Assembly: GCF_900106035.1 (NCBI RefSeq)
Contig: NZ_FNUC01000002.1
Span: 1 to 64,000 of the forward strand
From: Jiangella alba
GTDB lineage: Bacteria; Actinomycetota; Actinomycetes; Jiangellales; Jiangellaceae
Direction of reading: 5' to 3'
DNA: 64,000 nucleotides
In this document: positions 47,756-56,771 of the stretch, piece after piece
Layout: the number at the start of each line of letters is the position of its first letter
Numbering within the stretch: position 1 is the stretch's first letter
Program-made: the position numbers and the translations under genes
The notes under the pieces: generated by a model
The model's database searches: none
Told to the model about the DNA's origin: nothing
The model's input: only the letters and a program-made list of their open reading frames with translations

Positions 47756-48852
47756 CGACGACCACCGCGGCGCCGCGCGAGCGGCGACGGCACTCCGTCA
47801 CCCACCGGCTGCGCGTCGCCGCCGTCGACCGCCTGACCGACGACGCCGTCGCGGTCACGTTCGCCGTGCCGGCCGAGCTGGCCGCCGACTACGAGTTCGA
47901 CGCCGGCCAGCACGTCAACGTCGCCCTGCCCGGCGGTGACGGCGTGCGGCGCAGCTACTCCATCTGCTCGCCGGCCGGGTCGGGCGTGCTGCGCATCGCG
48001 GTGAAGCGCATCCCCGGCGGCGCGTTCTCGTCGCACGCGCTGGAGACGCTGGCGGCCGGCGACGAGGTCGACGTCATGACGCCGGCCGGGCGGTTCACGC
48101 CGCCCTTCGCGCCGGAGCAGACGAAGCACTACGCGCTGGTCGCGGCCGGCAGCGGCATCACGCCGGTGCTGTCGATCGTCGCGACGGCGCTCGACACCGA
48201 GCCGGACAGCCGGGTCACGCTGCTCTACGGCAACAGGACGTCGTCCTCGGTGATGTTCCTGGACGAGCTGGCCGACCTCAAGGACCGCCACCCCGGCCGC
48301 CTGCAGTTGGTGCACGTGCTGTCCCGCGAGCCCGGGTCGACGGAGCTGCTGTCCGGCCGGCTGGACGGCGAGCGCCTCGGCCGCGTGCTCGACACCCTGC
48401 TGCCGCCGGACACCGTCGACGACTGGTACCTGTGCGGCCCGTACGACCTCATCACGACCGCCCGCGGGGTGCTGGCGGCCCGCGGCGTCGACCGCGCACA
48501 CGTCCACGCCGAGCTCTACCACGTCGGCGACCCGCCGCCGACGATCCGGGAGGAAGCCCGGCAGCAGGCCGTCACCTGCGCCGTCACCGCGTCGCTGGAC
48601 GGCCGCCGCACCGAGGTCACCGTCGACGATCCGGACGAGACCGTGCTCGAGGCCGTGCTCCGGGTCCGCAACGACGCGCCGTTCGCCTGCAAGGGCGGTG
48701 TCTGCGGCACCTGCCGGGCGAAGGTGCTCGACGGCGCCGTCACCATGGAGCGCCGCTACGCCCTGGAGGACGACGAGATCGCGGCCGGCTACGTCCTGAC
48801 CTGCCAGTCGCACCCCACGACGCCGACCCTCGAGGTCGACTACGACGCCTGA
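47752..48852 (+). CDS. paaE: 1,2-phenylacetyl-CoA epoxidase reductase subunit E
   Basis: A 366-residue reductase that feeds NADPH electrons to the PaaA diiron site. A ferredoxin-reductase part (FAD motif RRSYSICSPA, NAD(P) motif LVAAGSGITPVLSI) is followed by a plant-type [2Fe-2S] domain with CKGGVCGTC and a later Cys in LTCQSHP. The ATG overlaps paaD by 4 bp. Its 3' end overlaps the convergent response regulator gene by 13 bp. No paaK ligase or downstream beta-oxidation genes follow. Confidence 0.96.
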   Translation: MTTTTAAPRERRRHSVTHRLRVAAVDRLTDDAVAVTFAVPAELAADYEFDAGQHVNVALPGGDGVRRSYSICSPAGSGVLRIAVKRIPGGAFSSHALETLAAGDEVDVMTPAGRFTPPFAPEQTKHYALVAAGSGITPVLSIVATALDTEPDSRVTLLYGNRTSSSVMFLDELADLKDRHPGRLQLVHVLSREPGSTELLSGRLDGERLGRVLDTLLPPDTVDDWYLCGPYDLITTARGVLAARGVDRAHVHAELYHVGDPPPTIREEARQQAVTCAVTASLDGRRTEVTVDDPDETVLEAVLRVRNDAPFACKGGVCGTCRAKVLDGAVTMERRYALEDDEIAAGYVLTCQSHPTTPTLEVDYDA

Positions 48853-49499
48853 CCCACCAGGCCGTTCTCGTACGCGGCGATGACGAGCTGCGCGCGGTCG
48901 CGGGCGGCCAGCTTGGCCAGCAGGTGGCCGATGTGCGTCTTCACCGTCTTGATCGAGATGGTCAGCGTGGCCGCGATCTCGTCGTTGGACAACCCGGCCG
49001 CGACCAGCGCCAGCACCTCGGTCTCGCGGTCGGTCAGCCGGTCCAGGCCGGCGGCCGGCGCACGAGCGGGCCGGCCGACGTAGTGCTCGACCAGCCGGGT
49101 CAGGATGCTCGGCGCGAACAGCGACTCGCCCGCGTGCGTGCGCCGGATCGCGTCCAGCAGCTGCTCCGGCCGTGCGTCCTTGAGCAGGAAGCCGCTGGCC
49201 CCGGCCCGCAGCGCCGCGTACACGTACTCGTCCAGCTCGAACATGCTCAGCACGAGGACGTGCACGCCGGCCAGCCCGGGGTCGGCGGTGATGCGGGCGG
49301 TCGCCTCGATGCCGTCGCCGCCGGGCATCCGGATGTCCATGAGGACGACGTCGGGGCGCAGGTCGGCGGCGAGGGCGGACGCCTCGGCGCCGGTCGCGGC
49401 CGTCCCGGCGACGGCGAGGTCCGGCGCGGCGTCGAGCAGCAGCGCCAGGCTGTGCCGGAGCAGCGGCTGGTCGTCGGCGATCAGCACCCGGACGGTCAC
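48840..49499 (-). CDS. NarL/LuxR-type response regulator
   Basis: A 219-residue two-component regulator: receiver domain with DD (9-10), phospho-acceptor Asp55 (VVLMDIRMPG) and Lys in LLKDA, then a C-terminal LuxR helix-turn-helix (LTDRETEVLALVAAGLSNDEIAATLTISIKTVKTHIGHLLAKL). The GTG start overlaps the histidine kinase stop by 4 bp, so the two form one operon. The divergent ABC exporter genes are the probable target, a common DesKR-type arrangement. Confidence 0.93.
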   Translation of the reverse strand: MTVRVLIADDQPLLRHSLALLLDAAPDLAVAGTAATGAEASALAADLRPDVVLMDIRMPGGDGIEATARITADPGLAGVHVLVLSMFELDEYVYAALRAGASGFLLKDARPEQLLDAIRRTHAGESLFAPSILTRLVEHYVGRPARAPAAGLDRLTDRETEVLALVAAGLSNDEIAATLTISIKTVKTHIGHLLAKLAARDRAQLVIAAYENGLVGQAS

Positions 49500-50338
49500 G
49501 GGACCGCCCGGCCGGGGAACGACGCGGTGACGGCGAACCCGGCGCCGGCCGGGCGCGCCGCGAGCGTGCCGCCGAGCGCCGTCACCCGTTCCCGCAGGCC
49601 GGCCAGCCCGTGCCCGGCGCCGGGACGCGGCTCCCAGCCCGCGGCCGGGCCGTCGTCGCCCACCGTGACGACGACCGACCCGCCGTCGCGGCGCACACCG
49701 ACGCGGACCCGGGTCGGCCCGGCGTGCCGGGCGGTGTTGCTCAGCGTCTCGCGGACCACCGCGCACACCGTCAGCTGCGTGCCCGGCGAGACGCCGTCCA
49801 GCTCCGGGAGGTCGAGGGACGCGTCGAGGCCGGCGCCGCGGGCCGCCGCGACGATGCCGGGGAGGTCGGCCAGCGACTCCGCCGGCCGCAGCGCCGCCGT
49901 GGCGTCGGGTGTGCGCAGGACGGTGAGCATGCGGCGCAGCTCGGTGGTGGTCTCGCGGCTGACCTCCTCGATGTCGGCCAGCGCCGCCGCCTGCTGGCCC
50001 GGGTCGTCGAGCCGGACGGCGACCGCGGCGCGGACGGTGATCAGGCCCAGCCCGTGCGAGACGAGGTCGTGCAGGTCGCCGGCGATGCGCAGCCGCTCCG
50101 CCTGGGCGGCCCGCTCGCCGGCCCAGGCCGCCAGCCGGTCGTCGTAGGCGCGCCGCTCGCGGCGGGTGCGCAGCACGGCCCACACCGCGATCAGCACCGC
50201 GAGACCGACGACGACCAGCGGCAGCAGTTGCGTCGCGGGGTCCTGGTTGCCGATCGTCATGAGCCCCGACACCAGCAGGAAGAGCGCCGCCCAGGCCACC
50301 GGCCAGGCCCGTGAGCTCCAGGTCGGGCGGCTCTCCAT
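49496..50338 (-). CDS. DesK/NarX-type sensor histidine kinase
   Basis: A 280-residue kinase with only two or so membrane segments (about 12-30 and 38-57) and no large sensor, then HisKA_3 with His90 in AGDLHDLVSHGLG, and HATPase_c with the N box RETLSNTARHAG and G box GDDGPAAGWEPRPGAGHGLAGLRERV. The sensing is probably intramembrane, for example of envelope or drug stress. ATG 50338 is 6 nt after minus-strand TAGACT, so it is probably leaderless. Confidence 0.92.
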   Translation of the reverse strand: MESRPTWSSRAWPVAWAALFLLVSGLMTIGNQDPATQLLPLVVVGLAVLIAVWAVLRTRRERRAYDDRLAAWAGERAAQAERLRIAGDLHDLVSHGLGLITVRAAVAVRLDDPGQQAAALADIEEVSRETTTELRRMLTVLRTPDATAALRPAESLADLPGIVAAARGAGLDASLDLPELDGVSPGTQLTVCAVVRETLSNTARHAGPTRVRVGVRRDGGSVVVTVGDDGPAAGWEPRPGAGHGLAGLRERVTALGGTLAARPAGAGFAVTASFPGRAVP

Positions 50339-50344
50339 GGTCCG

Positions 50345-50350
50345 AGTCTA
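50345..50350 (-). promoter_or_regulatory. -10 box of a predicted leaderless promoter (histidine kinase)
   Basis: Minus-strand TAGACT ends 6 nt before ATG 50338. The 99-bp space to the divergent ABC gene also holds direct GGTCCGAG/GGTCCGAGC repeats (50339-50346 and 50381-50389), which may be response regulator sites. Confidence 0.45.
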
Positions 50351-50437
50351 GGGAGGCCACCACCCCGCGGCATCGGACCACGGTCCGAGCGACCGTGGCC
50401 CGATGACAACGCGCCCGCGCTGGGCTGACATGGGCGC

Positions 50438-51139
50438 ATGCTCACTTTCGACGATGTGGTGAAACGGCGCGGCTCGCGCGACGTCCTCGCCGGCGTGACG
50501 TTCCGGGCCGAGCCGGGCCGCGTCACCGCCTTCCTCGGCCCGAACGGCGCGGGCAAGTCCTCGACCCTGCGGATCCTGCTCGGCCTGGACCGGCCGACGT
50601 CCGGGACGGCGCTGGTGGACGGGCGCCCGTACGCGGCGCTGCGGCGGCCGCTGCGGGTGGTGGGGTCGGTGCTGGACGGGTCCGGGGCGCACCGGTCGCG
50701 GCCGGCGCGGCAGCACCTGGCGTGGGTGGCGCGCAGCAACGGGATACCGCGCCGGCGGGTCGGCGAGGTGCTGGAGCAGGTCGGGCTGGCGGACGCGGCG
50801 CGGGTGCGGGCCGGGCGGTTGTCGCTCGGCATGGGCCAGCGGCTCGGGCTGGCCGCCGCGCTGCTCGGCACGCCGTCGGCGCTGGTGCTGGACGAGCCGG
50901 TCAACGGGCTGGACCCGGAGGGGATCCGGTGGATCCGCGGACTGCTGCGCTCGTTCGCCGACGACGGCGGGACCGTGCTGCTGTCCAGCCACCTGATGGG
51001 CGAGGTCGCCTCGCTGGCCGACGACCTCGTGGTGATCGCCGGCGGACGGGTCGTGGCGGCCGGCCCGCTGGACCGGGTCACCGCCGGGTACCCGTCGCTG
51101 GAGGACGCCTTCTTCGCCCTCACGGACGGTGCGCGATGA
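50438..51139 (+). CDS. ABC transporter ATP-binding protein
   Basis: A 233-residue ATPase: Walker A GPNGAGKSS (34-42), signature LSLGMGQRLGLAAALLG, Walker B ALVLDEPVNGLD and the switch His in LLSSHLMGEV. It matches the bacitracin/antibiotic-type exporters (BcrA/NatA-like) with GxRRxxRVVG-type early sequence. It overlaps the permease gene by 4 bp. Probably controlled by the divergent two-component system. Confidence 0.93.
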   Translation: MLTFDDVVKRRGSRDVLAGVTFRAEPGRVTAFLGPNGAGKSSTLRILLGLDRPTSGTALVDGRPYAALRRPLRVVGSVLDGSGAHRSRPARQHLAWVARSNGIPRRRVGEVLEQVGLADAARVRAGRLSLGMGQRLGLAAALLGTPSALVLDEPVNGLDPEGIRWIRGLLRSFADDGGTVLLSSHLMGEVASLADDLVVIAGGRVVAAGPLDRVTAGYPSLEDAFFALTDGAR

Positions 51140-51897
51140 CCGCGCTGGACGCCGCCGCCCGCACCGTCCCGGTCACGCGCCTGCTGGCCGACGCCGTCGC
51201 GGCCGAGTGGCGCAAGGCGCTGACGCTGCCCGCCACGCTGATCGCGCTCGCCGTCGCGGTCGCCGGGCCGCTCGCGCTGGCCGCCCTCAACGCGAGCCAG
51301 GACGCCACCGACTCCGCCGCCGAGGCCGCGCTGGCCGCGTCGCCGCTGCTCACCATCGGCGCGATCGTCCTCGGCGTCGTCACCGCCGGCAGCGAGTACA
51401 GCGCCGGCCGGCCGGTCGCCGTCACGTTCGCCGTCATGCCGCGCCGCGCCGTCGTGCTGGCGGCGAAGTCGGCCGTCGTGACGGGGCTGGTCCTGGCGGC
51501 CTCCGCCGTCGCGATGCCGGGAGCGTTCGTCGCCGCGCGGGCGGCCGGCGGCGGACCGGGGGAGACCGAGCCCGGGCGCTGGCTCGGCGTCGCCGTCTAC
51601 GCGGTGCTCATCGCGCTCATCGCGCTCGGCATCACCACGCTGACCCGCAGCACCGTCGTCCCGCTGATCGTGCTGGTGGCGAACGGGACCGTCGTGTCGC
51701 TGGCGTTCCTGCTGTACCAGGTGACGCCGCTCGCGCTGTACCTGCCGGACCTCGCCGGCATGCGGATGCTCGCCGGCGACGACCGGATCGCGATCGACGA
51801 CGCGCTCGCCCCGCTGCCCGGCGGGCTGGTCATGGCCGCCTGGACGGTCGCGCTGCTGGCCGTCGCGGCCGCCGTGCAGCACCGCCGGGACGCCTGA
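51136..51897 (+). CDS. ABC transporter permease
   Basis: A 253-residue membrane protein with about six hydrophobic segments. The pattern AEWRKALTLPATLIALAVAVAGPLALA, then SEYSAGRPVAVTFAVMPRRAVVLAAKSAVV (the conserved E-Y/F region of ABC-2 permeases) and the C-terminal LPGGLVMAAWTVALLAVAAAV fit the partner of a drug or peptide exporter ATPase. The ATG overlaps the ATPase gene by 4 bp. Confidence 0.88.
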   Translation: MTALDAAARTVPVTRLLADAVAAEWRKALTLPATLIALAVAVAGPLALAALNASQDATDSAAEAALAASPLLTIGAIVLGVVTAGSEYSAGRPVAVTFAVMPRRAVVLAAKSAVVTGLVLAASAVAMPGAFVAARAAGGGPGETEPGRWLGVAVYAVLIALIALGITTLTRSTVVPLIVLVANGTVVSLAFLLYQVTPLALYLPDLAGMRMLAGDDRIAIDDALAPLPGGLVMAAWTVALLAVAAAVQHRRDA

Positions 51898-51915
51898 CCC
51901 GGGCCGCGCGCCCGG

Positions 51916-51921
51916 TACGCT
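51916..51921 (+). promoter_or_regulatory. -10 box of a predicted leaderless promoter (HAD-PrsW operon)
   Basis: TACGCT ends 6 nt before GTG 51928, which therefore is the preferred start among three consecutive GTG codons (51925, 51928, 51931). Confidence 0.5.
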
Positions 51922-51927
51922 GCCGTG

Positions 51928-52569
51928 GTGGTGCTGAAAGCCGATGCGATCCTGCTCGACCTCGACGGGACGCTGGTCGACTCGACCGACTCCATCGCGC
52001 GCTGCTGGCTGCGCTGGTGCCGTCAGTACGACGTCGACCCGGCCCGGCTGGCCGACGCGCACGGCCGCACCACCGCCGACATCGTCGCCGACCTCCTGCC
52101 GGGGCCCATGGTCAGCGCCGCGCTGGCCCGCATCGACGAGATGGAGATCGAGGACGCCGTCACGGTCCGGCCCATGCCCGGCGCGGCCGAGCTGCTGGCC
52201 TCCATCCCGGCCGGCCGCCGCGCCGTCGTCACGTCCGGCAGCGCCGTCATCGCCGCCGCCCGCATGCGCGCCGCCGGGCTGACGCCGCCCGGCGTCGTCG
52301 TCACCGCCGACGACGTGCTGCGCGGCAAACCACATCCGGAGCCGTACCTGCTGGGTGCGCAGCGGCTGGGCATCGAGCCCGGCCGCTGCGTCGTCGTCGA
52401 GGACGCGCCCAGCGGTATCGCCGCGGCCCGGGCGGCCGGCATGGCCGTCGTCGGGATCGTGTCCACGCACGAGGCGCGGCAACTGGAGGCCGATCTCGTC
52501 GCCGGCAGCCCGGCCGAGGTCAGGATCGACGGAACCGGCCCGCTGCTCGTCGACGTCACAGCCCCGTGA
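51928..52569 (+). CDS. HAD-IA family sugar-phosphatase-like hydrolase
   Basis: A 213-residue haloacid dehalogenase-type phosphatase: motif I DLDGTLVDS with nucleophile Asp11 and Asp13, motif II TSGSA, motif III Lys in GKPHPEPYL and motif IV VVVEDAPSGIAAARAAGM. A small cap domain lies between I and II. It resembles 2-deoxyglucose-6-phosphate or glycerol-phosphate phosphatases; the substrate is unknown. It overlaps the PrsW gene by 4 bp. Confidence 0.9.
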   Translation: MVLKADAILLDLDGTLVDSTDSIARCWLRWCRQYDVDPARLADAHGRTTADIVADLLPGPMVSAALARIDEMEIEDAVTVRPMPGAAELLASIPAGRRAVVTSGSAVIAAARMRAAGLTPPGVVVTADDVLRGKPHPEPYLLGAQRLGIEPGRCVVVEDAPSGIAAARAAGMAVVGIVSTHEARQLEADLVAGSPAEVRIDGTGPLLVDVTAP

Positions 52570-53687
52570 CCACCGCACTCGCATCGCACCAGCCGTGGAG
52601 CCGGCAGCAGCGCCGCCGCGTCCTCTGGCCCATTCTCGGCCTGGTCGCGGCGGCCGGCTGCGCCGTCGTCGTGCTCGGGCTCGCGGTCGGCGACCTCGCG
52701 CCGTCCACCATCGCCACCGCCACGCTGTTCGCGCTGCTGCCGGTGGTCGTGGTCGTCGGCGCGTTCCTGTGGCTGGACCGCTGGGAGCCCGAGCCCGGAC
52801 GGACCATGCTGGCGGCGTTCCTGTGGGGTGCCGGCGTCGCGACGCTCGGCGCGCTGCTGGTGAACTCGTTGGTCGCGGTCACGTACGGCGAGTACACGTC
52901 GTCGGTGGTGTCGGCGCCGTTCGCCGAGGAGGCGCTGAAGGGCGCCTTCCTGGTCGGCCTGCTGTGGCGGCAGCGCCACGAGCTGGACGGGCTGGTCGAC
53001 GGCATCGTCTACGCGGGGCTGGTCGCGGCCGGGTTCGCGTTCGTCGAGAACATCCTCTACCTGGGCCGGGCCTTCGACACCGCGTCCATCGACGGGTACA
53101 GCGTGTTCGTGGTGCGCGGCATCTTCTCGCCGTTCGCGCACCCGCTGTTCACCGTCTTCATCGGCATCGCCGTCGGACTCGCCGCGGGACGGCGCTCGGT
53201 CGCCGCGCGGGTGCTGCTGCCGATCGTCGGGTACCTGCTGGCGGCCGGGCTGCACGCGCTGTGGAACGCCTCGGCGCTGTGGGACGACGGCCAGGGCTTC
53301 ATCGCCGTCTACGTCGTGGTCATGGTGCCGGTGTTCGCCGCGATGCTCAGCATCGCGCTCTGGCAGCGCCGCCGCGAGCAGCGCGTCGTCGCCGCCCGGC
53401 TGGGCGAGTTCGTGCAGGCCGGGTGGATCCCGTGGTACGAGGTCGACCTGCTGTCGACCATGCGCAGCCGGCGTCGCTGGACCGCGGCGATGAAGTCGCA
53501 GTACGGCCGCGACGCCGCCGGCGCCGTGCGCGCCTACCAGGTCGCCGTCACCGAGCTGGCGTTCCTCGTCAACCGGCCGCGGCACGCCCGCGGCGACGAT
53601 CGCGACGACCCCCGGCTGGCCGAGGTGCTGGCCTTCGTCGGCGAGACCCGCGCCCGGGCCGTCGCGCTGACCAGCGCCGGACGGTGA
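52566..53687 (+). CDS. PrsW family intramembrane metalloprotease
   Basis: A 373-residue membrane protein with about eight helices. Family motifs: EEALKG with Glu121 and Glu122, GFAFVENILYLG, HPLFTVFIGIAVG and LHALWN, which provide the residues of the CPBP/PrsW-type active site. PrsW of Bacillus cuts the anti-sigma factor RsiW; the substrate here is unknown. The C-terminal 110 residues are cytosolic and charged. The GTG start overlaps the HAD gene by 4 bp. Confidence 0.88.
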   Translation: MTTALASHQPWSRQQRRRVLWPILGLVAAAGCAVVVLGLAVGDLAPSTIATATLFALLPVVVVVGAFLWLDRWEPEPGRTMLAAFLWGAGVATLGALLVNSLVAVTYGEYTSSVVSAPFAEEALKGAFLVGLLWRQRHELDGLVDGIVYAGLVAAGFAFVENILYLGRAFDTASIDGYSVFVVRGIFSPFAHPLFTVFIGIAVGLAAGRRSVAARVLLPIVGYLLAAGLHALWNASALWDDGQGFIAVYVVVMVPVFAAMLSIALWQRRREQRVVAARLGEFVQAGWIPWYEVDLLSTMRSRRRWTAAMKSQYGRDAAGAVRAYQVAVTELAFLVNRPRHARGDDRDDPRLAEVLAFVGETRARAVALTSAGR

Positions 53688-53717
53688 GGCGAGTCGGCCC
53701 GCGGGCCCGGATCACGG

Positions 53718-53723
53718 TAGCCT
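53718..53723 (+). promoter_or_regulatory. -10 box of a predicted leaderless promoter (dapA)
   Basis: TAGCCT ends 6 nt before ATG 53730 with no ribosome-binding site. Confidence 0.5.
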
Positions 53724-53729
53724 TCATTC

Positions 53730-54662
53730 ATGCCTGACGAGCTCTTCACCCTCGCCGCCGCCACGTCCGGCGCGCCGGGGGCCGCACCCTTCGGCCGCGT
53801 GTCGGTCGCCATGGTCACCCCGTTCCTCGACGACGGCGGCCTCGACCTCGAGGGGACGTCCGCCCTGGCGGAGAAGCTCGTCGCCGACGGCGCCGACGGC
53901 CTCGTCGTCGCCGGCACCACGGGCGAGAGCCCCACCACCTCCGACGCCGAGAAGGACCTCGTCCTGCGCGCCGTCGTCGAGGCCGTCGGCTCCCGCGCCC
54001 GCGTCGTCGCCGGCGTCGGCACCTACGACACCCGGCACACCAGCGAGCTGGCCCAGGCCGCGCAGAAGGCCGGCGCCCAGGGCCTGCTGGTCGTCTCGCC
54101 GTACTACAGCCGCCCGCCGCAGGAGGCGCTGTACCAGCACTTCGTCGCCGTCGCGTCGGCCACCGACCTGCCGGTCATGCTCTACGACATCCCGGTCCGC
54201 ACCGGCGTGCCCATCGCCACCGAGACGCTGGTCCGGCTGGCCGAGCACGACCGCATCGTCGCCGTCAAGGACGCCAAGGGCGACGTCTTCGCGTCGTCCG
54301 AGGTCATGGCCCGCACCGGGCTGGCCTACTACTCCGGCGACGACGCCCTCAACCTCGCCCTGCTCACGCACGGCGCCGTCGGCATGGTCAGCGTCGTCGG
54401 CCACGTCGCGGCGGCCGAGTACGCCCACATGGTGCGCGCGCTCGACTCCGGCGACCTCGTGCGCGCGCTGCAACTGCACCGCCGGCTCATCCCGGCCGTG
54501 CGCGGCATCATGGGCTCCGGCCAGGGGGCCACCATGGCCAAGGCCGCCGTCGAGCTGCGTGGCGTCATCCGCAACCGCACGGTGCGCTCGCCCCTCATCC
54601 CCGCCACCGACGAGCAGGTCGCGCAACTGCGCGCCGACCTCGCCGAGGCGGGGCTCGCATGA
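53730..54662 (+). CDS. dapA: 4-hydroxy-tetrahydrodipicolinate synthase
   Basis: First committed step of the lysine/diaminopimelate branch: condenses pyruvate with aspartate semialdehyde. The 310-residue TIM barrel has AGTTGESPTT (61-70), the SPYYSRPP strand with catalytic Tyr near 126, LYDIPVRTG, and the Schiff-base Lys180 in VAVKDAKGD. It starts directly at a predicted leaderless promoter and overlaps the RNase J gene by 4 bp, as in many actinobacteria. Cytosolic. Confidence 0.96.
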   Translation: MPDELFTLAAATSGAPGAAPFGRVSVAMVTPFLDDGGLDLEGTSALAEKLVADGADGLVVAGTTGESPTTSDAEKDLVLRAVVEAVGSRARVVAGVGTYDTRHTSELAQAAQKAGAQGLLVVSPYYSRPPQEALYQHFVAVASATDLPVMLYDIPVRTGVPIATETLVRLAEHDRIVAVKDAKGDVFASSEVMARTGLAYYSGDDALNLALLTHGAVGMVSVVGHVAAAEYAHMVRALDSGDLVRALQLHRRLIPAVRGIMGSGQGATMAKAAVELRGVIRNRTVRSPLIPATDEQVAQLRADLAEAGLA

Positions 54663-56347
54663 GCCATCCGCACCCGGAACTCCCCTCGCCGCCGTCCCTC
54701 GACCCCGCCGCGCTGCGCGTCGTCCCGCTCGGCGGGCTCGGCGAGGTCGGCCGCAACATGACCGTGTTCGAGTACGGCGGCCGGCTGCTGATCGTCGACT
54801 GCGGCGTGCTGTTCCCCGAGGACAACCAGCCCGGCGTCGACCTCATCCTCCCCGACTTCGAGTACATCCGGGACCGCCTCGACGACGTCGAGGCGATCCT
54901 GCTGACGCACGGGCACGAGGACCACATCGGCGCCGTCCCGTTCCTGCTGCGCGAGAAGCAGGACATCCCCGTCGTCGGCTCCCGGCTGACCCTCGCGCTG
55001 ATCGAGGCGAAGCTCCGGGAGCACCGCATCGACGCCTACCAGCTGCAGGTCAAGGAGGGGCAGTCGGAGCGGTTCGGCCCGTTCGAGGTCGAGTTCCTGG
55101 CCGTCAACCACTCCATCCCCGACGCGCTGGCGCTGTCCATCCGCACCCCGGCCGGCGTCGTGCTGCACACCGGCGACTTCAAGATGGACCAGCTGCCGCT
55201 GGACGGCCGGCTCACCGACCTCAACGGGTTCGCCCGGCTCGGCGACGCCGGCGTCGACCTGTTCATGACCGACTCCACCAACGCCGAGGTGCCCGGCTTC
55301 ACACCGCACGAGCGCGACATCGCCGACGTCCTCGACGGCGTCTTCACCCGCGCGCCGCGCCGCGTCGTCGTCGCGTCCTTCGCCAGCCACGTCCACCGCG
55401 TGCAGCAGGTCCTCGACGTCGCCGTCGCGCACGGCCGCAAGGTCGCCTTCGTCGGCCGGTCCATGGTGCGCAACATGGGCATCGCCCGCGACCTCGGCTA
55501 CCTCACCGTCCCCGGCGGCACCCTCGTCGACCTCAAGTCGATCGACGACCTCCCGCCCGACAAGGTCGTGCTGATGTCGACCGGCTCGCAGGGCGAGCCG
55601 ATGGCGGCGCTGTCGCGCATCGCCAACCGCGACCACCCGGCCATCCGCATCGAGCCCGGCGACGTCGTCGTGCTGGCGTCGTCGCTGATCCCGGGCAACG
55701 AGAACGCCGTGTCCCGGGTCATCAACGGGCTCACCCGCGAGGGCGCCACCGTCGTGCACAAGGGCAACGCCAAGGTGCACACGTCCGGCCACGCCTCCGC
55801 CGGCGAGCTGCTGTTCGCGTACAACCTGGTCAAGCCGCGCAACGTCATGCCGATCCACGGCGAGACCCGGCACCTGTTCGCCAACGCCGACATCGCCGTC
55901 GCCTCCGGGGTGCCGCGCGAGCGGGTCGCGCTGGCCGAGGACGGCGTCGTCGTCGACCTCCTCGACGGCGTCGCGCGCGTCGTCGGCGCGGTGCCGTGCG
56001 GCTACGTCTACGTTGACGGCTCCAACGTCGGCGGCGTCGCCGAGGCGTCGCTGAAGGACCGCCGCATCCTCGGCGAAGAGGGCTTCATCTCCGTCGTCGT
56101 GGTCGTCGACTCCGTCACCGGGAAGGTCACCGGCGGGCCCGAGATCCACGCCCGCGGGTTCGCCGAGGACGACAGCGTCTTCGACGACATCCGGCCCGAG
56201 CTGGTGGCGGCGCTGGAGAAGGCGGCCGAGGGCGGCAACGCCGACACCTACCAGCTGCAGCAGACGGTGCGCCGCACCATCGGCCGCTGGGTCGGCGGCC
56301 GGCTGCGGCGCCGTCCGATGATCATCCCGGTGGTCGTCGAGTCGTAG
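54659..56347 (+). CDS. rnj: ribonuclease J
   Basis: A 562-residue metallo-beta-lactamase/beta-CASP nuclease with 5'-3' exo- and endonuclease activity in mRNA turnover and rRNA maturation. The zinc motif is HGHEDH (84-89); further ligands lie in HTGDFK and in the beta-CASP region (FASHVHRVQQVLD, IHGETRHL). The C-terminal domain (about 460-562) is present. The ATG overlaps dapA, a conserved neighbourhood. Its 3' end overlaps the convergent AHSA1 gene by 26 bp. Confidence 0.96.
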   Translation: MSHPHPELPSPPSLDPAALRVVPLGGLGEVGRNMTVFEYGGRLLIVDCGVLFPEDNQPGVDLILPDFEYIRDRLDDVEAILLTHGHEDHIGAVPFLLREKQDIPVVGSRLTLALIEAKLREHRIDAYQLQVKEGQSERFGPFEVEFLAVNHSIPDALALSIRTPAGVVLHTGDFKMDQLPLDGRLTDLNGFARLGDAGVDLFMTDSTNAEVPGFTPHERDIADVLDGVFTRAPRRVVVASFASHVHRVQQVLDVAVAHGRKVAFVGRSMVRNMGIARDLGYLTVPGGTLVDLKSIDDLPPDKVVLMSTGSQGEPMAALSRIANRDHPAIRIEPGDVVVLASSLIPGNENAVSRVINGLTREGATVVHKGNAKVHTSGHASAGELLFAYNLVKPRNVMPIHGETRHLFANADIAVASGVPRERVALAEDGVVVDLLDGVARVVGAVPCGYVYVDGSNVGGVAEASLKDRRILGEEGFISVVVVVDSVTGKVTGGPEIHARGFAEDDSVFDDIRPELVAALEKAAEGGNADTYQLQQTVRRTIGRWVGGRLRRRPMIIPVVVES

Positions 56348-56771
56348 CCGCCGCCTCGCCCAGCGCGGCGAGGATGCGGCGCCAGCCGTTGCCCATGATC
56401 GTGCGCGACAGCTGGTCGGCGGGGGAGCGGGGGTCGAAGCCGCGGTGGGTGAACAGCACCCGGGTGCCGCGGCCCTCCCGGCGCAGCTCGAAGCGGACCA
56501 CCCAGCCGCGCGGCCCGTCCGCCGCGGCGTCGTCCCAGCTGAAGCTGAGCAGCTCCGGCTCGACCGCCTCGAGCACCTCGCAGGCGACCGTGCCGGAGAA
56601 GCCGACCGCCTCGATCGGCTTCGCCGCCATCGTGAACCGGGCGCCGACCCGCGGCTCGAACCCGTCCGGGCGCATCAGCCAGCGGGCCAGCAGCTCCGGC
56701 GTCGTCAGGGCGCGCCAGACCAACTCCGGCGGGTGCGGGTAGAACTGGTCCAGCTCGATCTCGGTGGTCAT
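56322..56771 (-). CDS. SRPBCC/AHSA1 family protein
   Basis: A 149-residue START-like barrel protein: IELDQFYPHPPELVWRALTTPELLARWLM is the classic AHSA1 start, with SFSWDDAA and GTRVLFTHRGF later. Such proteins paired with an ArsR gene are common in actinobacteria and may bind a hydrophobic ligand. Its ATG overlaps the ArsR stop by 4 bp. Confidence 0.9.
   Translation of the reverse strand: MTTEIELDQFYPHPPELVWRALTTPELLARWLMRPDGFEPRVGARFTMAAKPIEAVGFSGTVACEVLEAVEPELLSFSWDDAAADGPRGWVVRFELRREGRGTRVLFTHRGFDPRSPADQLSRTIMGNGWRRILAALGEAAATTRRPPG

Noticed and set aside
45273-48852. paaE as the reductase partner of the NOS
   Set aside because: PaaE is the dedicated reductase of the epoxidase and is encoded inside that operon; nothing in the sequence links it to NOS beyond proximity.
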